Shown: one piece after another, positions 22,622 to 34,191 of the stretch
Layout of the letters: each line of letters begins with the position of its first letter
How positions within the stretch are numbered: position 1 is the stretch's first letter
Assembly: GCF_964204865.1 (NCBI RefSeq)
Contig: NC_135259.1
Span: 13,526,974-13,590,973 of the forward strand
From: Styela clava
Taxonomy: Eukaryota; Chordata; Ascidiacea; Stolidobranchia; Styelidae
Direction: 5' to 3'
DNA length: 64,000 nucleotides
The notes under the pieces: model-generated
The model's database searches: none
Told to the model about the DNA's origin: nothing
What the model saw: the letters and a program-made list of their open reading frames with translations, nothing else
Translations under genes and position numbers: made by a program

Positions 22622-25600
22622 ATTAATCCTCCGTTGATGATTTAAAATTTCATTCCTGATTATGCAACGAACCTAAACAAAAAATAGCGAACAATACTAA
22701 AAAAGTCAAGTATTTTAAGCCAGTGCTGAAGTTTTCAATTCATTCAACCAGAATTGCACAACTTCAATCTTCATTTAATAGCGTTGCTATATTGCCTGTT
22801 GAGTCTATTATTTGAACTAACAATCATTCCGGATAACACAGATAACCCAATAGCGGACTATTTTTATTAAGCTAGAACCGTACAAAAATGCCTAATTTAT
22901 CGCACAATATTACTATCATTTCCATATCTCCACTATGATTGTAATGTCTGAATCTGATTAGAGTATAAGCTTCCTACTTCTAACTCGATGATCTAAATTA
23001 AAATTTCATTCTTTTCCAATAGCGCCGCGGGGTGATATTATCTATTTTGATTAGGATTTTCCTGTGATGTCGCGTACCTCACTAGGGTTTTATTGAACGT
23101 CGTGGCAACACAATAACAATTTAGTTAATAGGTGAAAGTTTAAATTAAGTGGAAATTAACTGGGATTCGATGTCAGGCAATCGTCAATTGTAAATATATT
23201 CTTTTTATTATTGGGCGCGACATATATATATATGGAAAGTTTTGCCAAATTGTTGTTGTTGGGACTTTTCTTGTTGCTTTTGAGAGAAGTCGCCTTTTTC
23301 CCTAACTATGAACAAATCATTCCGAATCCCCAGTACTTCATGGTTAATAAAACGACTAAAATTCTATCACTTTTATTCATTTTCAAATTTCCTCTAAGTC
23401 TTGTGAGGCCCGATATTTCACTTAAAAGTTTGATGTTTTATTTTTTATATAATAAATATATTTTCATTTCGAAAAGATTCAGATATTGTTTTTCGGAGAT
23501 ATTCAGTTCTTTCACCATGACGCAAAAAGAATATCGCGAAAATAAAAATGAACTTACTTGTGTATCTATATTAGTAAATATACTACAAAACAATTACGAG
23601 GATGGTATGCGTTGATATTTTTTCTTCCGCTTCGCAAAATTGCAGATATTCATAGGCGCAGCCAGAATTTTTGAAAGGTTCAAAAATACACATTCGCGCC
23701 TAAGAAATTCCCATGCAACGGCCTTTGAAACAGTCGCCGCCATCACTAAAGAGCAGACTCTTTCAGCTGATAACAGTTTGTCCACGCGCAAAATTTCAAT
23801 TCCTGACCATTCATATATATTCGGTTTTTTTAATGGTTTTTGTATTTTTTTTATGTTATTAATTTTGTAAGTTAAATGCCGCTGAGTATTTGACATGGAA
23901 ACTTTTCCCCTAAAATAATTCACCAATATATTCCATATTATTGGTACTTGAAGATGGAAGAAATCGCTGTGACGCTAATATTTTTTTTCCGATTTCCCCG
24001 AATCCTATGGATCCACTCTTTCGTTGATTATACTGCAACCTAGCAAAACAAATGCCGTTTTGTAATGTATGTACTGAAACCACCTACATAATTGCAACAC
24101 ATGTTTCATGTACGGGAGTTCCCCCAAAGCGAAATTATTGAGAGTCAATTTTCAAGTTTTTAATCGACTCCTTGATTCACACAAGTTAAGACGGCCTTGA
24201 TTCACAGTCCAGATTAGAATATTGACTTGATTCAAACAACTATATAATTGGTCTATGTTTTCATTTTGTATTGGTTGTACTTTCGCTGTAGTTTGATGAT
24301 ATGGAGTTCCTTTTTGATCGAAGGCAATCTTCGCGGCCCCTTGAACTTTATCGTAACTAACACACCATATGCGAACTCTTTCAGCTGGCGCAATGCTTTT
24401 TTTTATTCATCTTAAAAAAAATAACATTGTCATGTATTAAAATCTAGCTATTGTTCCATCGTGACTTTCTGAATTTGATTCTGAATGTTTCTAAAGTAAA
24501 TCATTGTTGAGTTTGTTTGCCTCCTAGTTGCGATTAACGAGCTCTCAGCAATATTTTGTTGCTTACAGCAAAATTGGATTTTGAAAAATGTATCGATTAA
24601 ATGCACCTCGGGTTGATATCCTTTTTTATTTTGTATTACAACAATGCGACCTGAAATGCATTTTATTGGGCATAAGGCATAGGCGGATAATTACTCGTAA
24701 ATTTGTTGCTGGCAAGCAAAATGAACTGACAAGCATAAAGCAGGGATTCTCCTAGCTTAATTAAACAGACTCACTTTAATTGTGTGATGGGCACGATACC
24801 TAATTCGAATCGGCAATGTGCATTGGCCGTGAGACATAATGGTTTACTAGCAATGTGTCACACATTCTATGGTGTTTATATAGTACTGTACAATTGTCTA
24901 CAGTGCAATATCAATATTCAAACGCAGAGGACACAAATGGTATCAGGCACTGGGTTTCGAAGCACAAATATATACTTGTAGCCAGAAGGATAGCATGACA
25001 AAGTGAGCTAAATTTGGAAAGGGGGTGTTGGTTGTATTTGGTCAGTACAGGCCAGGGGTTTTGCGGGGTTACCTTGAAATCTAAGAATCGATGATTTTAT
25101 ATATCGTCACGCTGATAACCGAATTGCGTAAGTCATTTTTAGCAGTTTTGAGAAAAACGTAAAAAACTTCCCAATGACATTGTTATGCCATTGAGAGTCA
25201 ATAATTTGCCATGGTTCAATTTTTTGATCGTAGCCGGATTTAAGTTAGTTTGTATGACGCAGTTAAGTGACATCATAATGGCTCTCTGTGACTTAGGCAG
25301 ATATGTGTCTATGACTTTGCAACTTTACTATATGCACCAGTCCTGAAAACTAAACATTCCAAAAACGAATGTAATACTCAGTATCTACAATGTTCAATCC
25401 CCAAAATAGCTAATCAGTTCCAATTACATTATTTTTTATGTTTAAAAATATATATTTCATCAATATAACACGTTCTGCATACCCACCGATTTGGACTAAG
25501 ATTAAATGTAAAGAATAAAACAGCAATGCACCCAGTATAAAAGCCAAGAAGATGAATTGGACTCGGACAGGGAATATCACAAGTGCACGCCTTCCTATAC

Positions 25601-26405
25601 TGTAGTATAAATTCAAATCAATACGCGATAAGCTAGAATCCGAGATGCAAAAACTGAAAATGCTTCGGCAAGGTTATTTTACGTCTGTGACGTCACAATA
25701 GCCTTGCGATAACAATGATATTTCATTATGACGAAACAATTGCACAAATTTGCACGTCATACTAAATCTCCATTTTCCTGGGTTTCGGAATTCTTAAAAT
25801 AAAATTTGAGTTAACAGGCAGGTGCGCAGCATTATATTAATACCTATTTTAGAAAAAACTCAAAATCGCCAAAAATGACTTACGCAATTCGGTTATTAGC
25901 GTGACGTCATGTATATTGTTTAAATATAACCAAATACACGAGAATAATATAATCATATATTTAAGTGCGTTTCACTAGTGTCCTGTGACAGATCTTCAAG
26001 ATTTACGCGACGAGTTTTTGTTGTTTGGCACATTTTATAATAATAAACAGAATCACATAACCAAAAGTACACACATAGTAAATTGTACAATGGCTCTCCG
26101 AGCGTCAAAATCTTGTATTGGGGTTTCGTGTCACCAAAAAGGTTAAAACCCACTGCTCTATTCATTGCACCATCGGGTCAATAGACAAGCAAAAAATGGA
26201 CTGTTTTACTGATTAAACATCACAAATATTCTAAAGGGCATCCTTTCCGATAGCAATGCAAAATAAGTTAAAAAATAATATTTCTATGTTACTGCGATAT
26301 AGTGGTATTAAACCGACGGAAAAGAATAGTGGATTACTGAATACTATATGAAATGACATTTCAGTGACAAGAAAAATACTTTTTGAATGCGACAACTGCC
26401 GTATT
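22622..26405. other. Divergent intergenic region between the DOMON and ZNFX1-like genes
   Basis: The two genes point away from each other, so their promoters must lie in these 3.8 kb. No core promoter element can be assigned confidently. Much of the stretch (22,745-25,105 and 25,907-26,405) has a diverged counterpart at 53,730-56,906. It holds one inverted-repeat element (25,105-25,906). An open frame at 23,211-23,615 begins like a signal peptide (LLLLGLFLLLL) but is broken by a stop in the duplicate. Confidence 0.5.
25105..25906. mobile_element. MITE with ~45-bp terminal inverted repeats
   Basis: The left end CGTCACGCTGATAACCGAAT is mirrored at the right end (GGTTATTAGCGTGACG, ending 25906), and the inverted match extends about 45 bases. 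The interior is non-coding and has TGACGTCA and TGACATCA motifs. The paralogous locus near 56,495 lacks the element, showing insertion into this copy. I could not define the target duplication. Confidence 0.8.
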
Positions 26406-29400
26406 ATGGATGATTTGTCTATGCATCAATGCAGTGATTTGGAGGTCGATGATACGGTCTCAGTCAAGGAACGAAAAATATCAACTGAGTATAAACTTTT
26501 CTTAATAAAATTATATATATACATTATATTTATTTATACAGGGTGTCTCAAAGTAAGTACACACTTTTAGTTTTGATTTGCTTTTCAGGTACTCATCATA
26601 GATCGTTCACTTTTTCGATAATATAGTATGTTGGATAAGTAGTAAAATTCAGGTATTGTTCACATTTTTCATCAAATCACAGAATGACAAGGAGATTAAC
26701 CCAGGAAAGGAGGTGCAAAATTGCTGGCAAGAAGCATATAAATCAGTAAGGCAAACTCAGTGCCTCTTTAACAGAGAATTTGGAACTAACCCAACTCTGA
26801 ATGTTTTTCTCAGAGCGTCCGCTCCTTGATCTTCCTGATCTGTGTGCATCAACTACAGATCCAGTTTCTATAAATTTACGATGAATTGCATAAATTGTTC
26901 GTTGTGTAGGAGTTGAATTGATTCAAAATTCTCTGTTAAGCAGGTTCTGAGTTTGCCTTACTGATTTACATGCTTCTTGCTAGCAATTTTGAATCTCATT
27001 TTTTAATCTCCTTGTCTATTTGTAAGTTGATGAAAAATGCAAACTAAACCTACTACTCATCCACACCATGTTTTCTGAAGAAATGAACTTTCTATAATGA
27101 GTATCTGAAAAGCAAATCAAAATTAAAAGTGTATACTTCTTTTTGATACCCTGTACATATATACATAAATGCGTTTATAATGTTATTATTTTTATCACAG
27201 ACTATCTGATGGAGAAATTATAAGTGATGAAGAGCCTCCTACAAAGCTTAGAAAGTGTGATTCTGGGATTTTGAATCCATTCATCATCAGGTATCTTATA
27301 GGTCGTAATCACATCTATAAAATAGGCGAATTTTAACACGCAAATCAACATTTTTTTTAATTTTCGAAGGTTGTTTTGGTATTCTAATTTTACATTCATA
27401 TATATATAATTCTCGGTAAAATGTATTTTATTTTTTTCATATTTGGATTATGATATGAATGGAACTTTGCTTAACCTAGTATCTATATATTGTATTCATT
27501 ATGATATGGTGTTTCAATTTTATTCCGTAACCATTACAGTCATATTATACATACAGTATAGCATTTTTTTCGTAAGCCTGTCAAACCTCCGAGCCACCTC
27601 CGGTTGTCTTTAGAGAGCCATTTTGGTAAGTAGGTTGTGGATTCCTCGCCGCCCTAGAGTTGTTCATGTAACCGCTGTTCGGTTACGGCCTCCTCCACCA
27701 TCAAGTTCATGTTTCCGAAAATAAACAACTAGCTACCTAATCCCATACCCGACATGGACTCGTGAAAATTTGCTTAACACTGACTCCACATCCTTGGGGC
27801 TGAAGCCATATACTTGCCAATGATAAAGGTACTGGTAAAGTTTTAAATTTCCAATCTTATATAAATTTTGATTGGATTGGACTTAGGGTGTATAGCAGCT
27901 TGGTTAACCATCTTTGGTACTCCGAGACTTTCTTGCCCCAGTAACAATGTGTGTTGAATTTCCTTTTCTCTTAATTTTATATGCTAAACCTGACTATAAG
28001 ACCGAATTACTTTTAGCTCACCCGAAGCAAAGATTGACGAAACAAACCACAGCATGGAGAACGCTTTAAATTATTCAACACCAAGGTTATATATTTTTAT
28101 TTTACGTCCTAAATTGTAAGTTTATAGAGATTTTAATGTTTTTAGCAACAAACTTGGTTTTGGAAATGGAGTGAGTTACCGGCATTTCTCATCGGATAGA
28201 GTACTCTTCACTTGTTTGATTTCTCATGCTTATTTTTTTAGTTCATCCGACAACGAAAGCGAGTATTCGACAGATACTGAAAGTGACTCGTCAACTGAAA
28301 TACAAGGCAAAGATGATGGTCAGTCATACAATGCGGCGCCAATAATCAAGTATCTATATAGAATCTTTAAAACACCTTTATTGTGCAAACACATAGTTAT
28401 CAGGCATAGCCATTCTAGGCTAACAGAATCCGCATCCGATTTTTAGTTTTCTATGATGCCTATATTGTTTGCATATATTCCCGACCAAAAAGTTAGAAAG
28501 CCAGATAACAATTTAGACTGCCAAGCACATCACCCAACTTTGCTAGTTTCCCCAGCTAGCCTAGAGTTGATCGTAATACCAGCGAAGGATCATATTTTCG
28601 AAGTTCATGCCATTATTTCGCATGTAATGTTGAGCGAATCAGTAATGATGATATTTTATGTATGGGTAGGGTAACCATATTTTTATGACTTCAAAGCGGG
28701 ACACCTCAAAAGACAACGACCCCTTAGCTGTGATTTTGTAACTTTACATTTTCCTATTCTACTACATAGGCCTACATTTCTACATTTAAAGCTGTCCCGG
28801 CTGTCTTTATTGACTATATTGTTATCGAAATTTCATGCGCTTAATCTCTGTGCAAATATCGGGTTCAGTTCGAAAAACAGAAAGAAATTGATGTTCACGA
28901 TACCGGTACAAATAATTCGAATTTAGACTAATTAGTATTGGTTTTACATGCGATACGTCTGCTATCAATGGGAATCAGCGGGAAACAAACGCCATCCACC
29001 TTCAGTAAGTAGGCTAGCGCTGCGCTACACAGAAACAACAGTAACGAGAACATGTTCGTGTATTATGCTGGATGGCAGAACGCAAAAGCGGGACTTTTGG
29101 CTGACTTGTCGGGACAGCGGGACAAGACGCTAAAAAGTGGGACTGTCCCTCCTAAAGCGGGACGTATCGTAAGCCTATGTATGGGCTACTATTTCATAAG
29201 TAGTAAATAGATTTGTTTGTTCAATATGAAAAAACCAAGACATAGCCTATATATATATATATTTTGTCAGAGATTTCGGATCGGCAACGTATAACTTTGG
29301 CGGTCACAAAATTCCTCCGGACAATTTTCGGGACATACCGGTAATACCTCGACCGAATGTGGATTTACTTCCCAATGAAGATCCATTTGTCAGAGCAAAC

Positions 29401-32400
29401 AATACGGACAGGCCTTACGATAAGTAATGAAACCAAATTGTTTGATAAAATTTATTTTAGCATTGAGTATTTTCGAAATTTTTTGAACTTCTGAAAACAA
29501 ATATTACATTTTGAATGAATTCAATAGAAAATGGTATGTTGTTACAGTTCATAAAAACACTTATAAAAAGAATTTGTTTATTGTTTAGTGCTGTAGAGAT
29601 AAAATACGGATTCTTCAATTTTGACGGGAATACTTTCCCCTTTTTCCCAATTGATACTGAATTTTTATCTGCATTAGTGATGAACATTATTTGGATGTTC
29701 AGTTTCGACTGATGAGAGAAGATTATATACGGCCCCTGAGAGATGGAATTTGTAAACTTAACGGTGGTAAGAGTTGAGCCAAATTTTGTGACTGGTTGGA
29801 ATTGAATATAAAATTTAATACCACACACAAGAAGACTTATTTAAGAAGGCAACGGCTTACTTTGTCAGAAAATGCTTATCAAGTTATTGTTGTCTGTATC
29901 GAGCCGGCACACTAGTGATTAATCTGATATACGTCAGTCGGACAAATGGCATGTATACAGTAGGTATCCATTACATTTGAACCCACGTACATTTGAACCC
30001 ATGACAATTGCACCTGTATGCCATTGCACCTATGGAATTTTTTTTGTTTCACGGATAGTTAAACCCATACTAACCCTAACCCATGGGTTTTAGCACCCGC
30101 ATATAGATTGAACCCGTGGATATACGCATTGGTTCAAATGTACATGGGTTCAAATGTACGGTCACCATACAGTAGGAACATAATTCAGCACAATTTAAAC
30201 GCAAGGCAAACTTCACTCGTTCTAATATTGCATCATAATCAAATTAAGGACGCCAAAGTAGATACGTCTATACAAATATGCTACACTGCCGATAAATTTT
30301 CACGTATTAAAACTAAATTAAATCAATTTTTTTATGGTTGTTTTCACACTTGCACCCACAAGCAAAATTTTAGACAAACAGCACCGATATATAAAAAATA
30401 CACTATTTTAGAATAGACTGGATTCTTTTCGGTTTGGCATTGTTCCCTCATATTTATCAATTTTTTATAAACTCTGATCGAGGTGGAGGATGTGTAGACT
30501 GAACGCGGGGTCTTTAGTCTACCACTCTGACATATATCTTATGGACTAGGCCACCGTGCCCACGTTTGGAACATATGTTGTTCAAAAGAGCAGAGAATGG
30601 TTATACCGTAAATATATACTACTACGTTATACATACCTACTACGTCTAACTTCTACAAGTTTTTATTCAGGTTGCCGACGCAGTGATTCCGAAGTGAAAT
30701 ACTATACGGGAGTTCAGTTTGCTTATATCAAACCAACTATGAAAGGTAAAACTGCACATTTGCATTTTGTATAATCCACATCGTGTATGAATGAAAGCGA
30801 GCCCTTATCTAAAAACGAATCAATTGACATAAATTATATGGATATGTGAAAGCATGAATTCCAATATCTGGCCTAACTGCAGTACCGGTAGACTATGCGA
30901 CTCACACAGGAATGTGGCTGAGCAGTGGGCACCAAAGCGTGCAAAAACCTAATCAATGATAAGTAATAAGTTTGATCTGATTTTCATATGGAACGCCCAC
31001 ACGACACTTAAATTTCGAAACCAACAATCCAGTTTTGCACCAGTTAGTTAATGCAAAAGCGCTCCATCCGTCTAGTATTACATTTATCTAGGCTTGCACG
31101 TAATTTACGGATTCACGGAATTACGTAATTATTTGGAGTTACGGAAGGGAAGTTACGAATTACGTAAAGTCGTAATTATTGCATGGAAACGAGCTTTCTT
31201 CAAAGCAGTCAATTTCGTCGATTGCGAAAAATGAAAGCTCAACAAGTAGAAGAAGTTAGAGTTCCGGTATTCGCAGCCGTTTTTCTCCCTTTTCTCTCTC
31301 GTTACGTAGGTGAAGGAAGGCATGACGCGTTGCCATTTACTAACCTATTATCAACTTATCTGGCATGGCCAATGTAAATTATTAACGTAGTTAAGGGGGA
31401 AGAACTGAGTAGGGCCGTTTGACGCCAACACACCTGGTTTTAACTTCTCCCGCAACTTAACCGTAGATAAGGGATAGAATTGCGTTGAGACCGATTGACG
31501 CCAACACACCTGGTTTCAACTTCTCTCGCATCTTATCTAGCATGGCCATGGCCATGGCCAATGTACATAATAACCGTAGATAGGGGGAAGAATTGTGTTA
31601 AGACCGATGGACGCTAACACGCCCGGTTTCAACTTCTTCGGGTGAAATGACTAATGAGCGCAGGAGATCAATCTATCAAACAAGGTCTATCAAACATTTG
31701 TATCCATTTTACTTTTATTTATTATTTACTTGTTCCAGTTTTCCGTTACTTATGGTATATATGTTCCGTTTCTATTTTATTCTATTTTATAGTCACGCGT
31801 TTAAATAGTGGGAATTCCCCACCAAGTGTGGATTAGCAATGCTTAACCATTCTTTATTGTTAATATCAACACTTGATATATGAACATGGAATATCATACT
31901 GTTTTTGGCTGTTTTATTTCAGACTTGGGGTATAAACAGGAAAATATCCATAACCTTTCAACACGACGATCTTGTGAAATTTAACGAAGAGCTTTCGCGA
32001 CGAACTGGAACCAAATATAGCGAAAAGAGCGATTGATCACTCGCGCCAATACAACGCCGTGATAATTAATGTCGCGCTTATCAAATAGCAATATGACGAC
32101 AAAAGAGAGATTACGTAATGAACCAACGCAACTTCGTCTTTTCGGCATCGGTAAAGCGATTGAGATGGCAGAGAAACAACAAAACGAAGAATTCCTCGCG
32201 GACCGCTAAAAATTTAACTGCTATCATATATAATCAAATATGAGCCAGTGTGTTTATCCTGTGCGAGATCCATTTTCTATTACAAAATCTTGATGTTCTG
32301 TTAACGGTTTTATCGTTATATATCAGTCCGGACTTGGCCTTGCTCATGATGTTTTTCACAATTCCTCGCAATATTTCGGCCATATATGATTAACTGTCTT

Positions 32401-34191
32401 ACCAAATGCGGCAACTTATTTTGATTTATCGTCGACGTGGATACCACCGGCACTCGACCAAACTTGTGTCAATCTTGGCCGATAAGGAACGCCGGCTTGA
32501 GTTAGCAAATAAATGTCGTGAGTGTAAAATAAATGTCACAAAATGCATTGTTTTGCGATATAACTTTGTATTTTCGGAGAAGGCATATCATATAAGTTCG
32601 GTATTTAAATTATACGCAAATAAATAATATTTGATCTAAATTTATCGCAAATAACGTTATAAACATTCAGTCCGCGAAATGATTAAATGTAAAATGAAGC
32701 ATGGTAATCGGAATATCGTCAATAAGTCGACATCAATAATTATTATTATAAAATGCTAACAAGGCAGTAATGTTGGATAGTGCAGAAAACGCTGCAAAAA
32801 CAAGTCTTCGTCGCGAGGAAATCGCAAGTATAATCAAACGAGAGAATACTCTCGTCGTTGGTTAATAAATTAGAAACCCGTAATTTTTATTCAGTACGAA
32901 AGTCGATTTTAAAAAACTATCGTTTCCATAAATATCCGTATACCAGTGTCGGTAATGATAAAATTGATCGCATAAAAATGGGACGGTTAATTTGCGAAGG
33001 TGATAAAGGAAAACCAAAGCTAACACAAAAGATAAAAATCAGAATAAAATTAATTTGAATTCACTCCTTGATATTTGTCTTTAACATCTGCCGCCGGCGT
33101 GTAGTACTGCCAAGAATATGCAAACCCAACTTCAATGTCCCATTCGGAAAAGAAGTGGATTCAATTGGTTGTTATGATAGGTTTGAATGTGTGGAAAAAT
33201 ATCGCAATTACGGGGTTATTACGTAATTGATTTTGCCGTAATTACGGAATTGATTTTTGTCAATTACGTGCAAGCCTACATTTATCCATTACCCATTGAG
33301 CAACAAAATGGAGGTTGTACCTATGTAACTAATTTAGTCTATTCTGCTGAAGTGCCTATGATTTCCAACCAATTTTAAAATTATCTATCAAATAGTGAAA
33401 TTACTTTGCTAATTATATCACTTTTCAAAAAAAGTTTATAAATGTTAATGGGAATTTTTGCAATGGAATCCCCATTTATTTATTGCTGTGATAAATCCTT
33501 ACTTTTTCCGTGTGCAGATATACTTTCGTACCAATTTCAACCATTCCATTAATTACACTCTTCTGTAAAATTGCTAGCTGATTTTGAACAAATGAGCAAT
33601 GCTCAAACATATGAACACGGAAGTTCAATGATTAATCTCAGTATCGCTAGCCTACACTACGACATACACTGGAATCTAGTCGCTCAAAAGTATCAATCAA
33701 ATTGAAAATCAAGTCCCAGCGCTCTGCAAAATCACATAGTACCAGTAACGCCGCACCTGTGAAGTAATGAGGGCCAGCAACCCATATGTACATTTTGAGT
33801 CAAATAAACTATATAAACTTTTACAGGATTATTATATAGAGTTAAATTCAGCACTGAACATCTCAAGAATGTATCGTGGACAAATACAAAACGATTAATT
33901 AGTGGAAACTTGCTTTGCCTCTCAAAGACTGTAGATAAGTTTGAAGTATGTTAAATTTGAATTCAATGTTGCATGAGGATATAGACTGAGGATATGTAGA
34001 TCAGCCAATTTTAGTTATTATTTCCTCATTATTACAGAAAGATCTTGTGTTTGCTGTGGTTGTGGACAGAAATCCAAAATACTTGGTCGAAGGTTTATTG
34101 TGGATAAAAATTCTTTACGAAAATGAATCAAAAAATCCGTACAATATACCGGTGAATCCATTCCTGCGGAATTCCCGAACCACGACAACGG
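26406..34191 (+). CDS. ZNFX1-like gene, N-terminal exons
   Basis: The first four coding exons are acidic and probably disordered (LSDGEIISDEEPP, then a stretch of S, D, E and T residues in 28242-28349). Exon 29271-29423 begins the conserved part (PPDNFRDIPVIP, NVDLLPNEDPFVRAN). Exon 29678-29766 has DEHYLDVQFRLMREDYIRP and LRDGI. Then come VKYYTGVQFAYIKP (30671-30745), WTNTKRLISGNLLCLS (33827-33945) and VFAVVVDRNPKYLVEGLLW (34038-34191), all in the order seen in ZNFX1. Introns in this part hold a mariner-like element, a truncated SINE, a fold-back element and a 2.2-kb hAT element. Confidence 0.87.

Noticed and set aside
23211..23615. Small secreted-protein gene suggested by a hydrophobic N-terminus
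   Set aside because: The duplicate at about 54,190-54,600 has a stop just after the hydrophobic stretch and further indels, so the frame is not conserved.
30108..30416. 102-codon open frame, repeated at 59,238-59,546
   Set aside because: It starts inside a fold-back element, lies in an intron, and is conserved only because the intron was recently duplicated.
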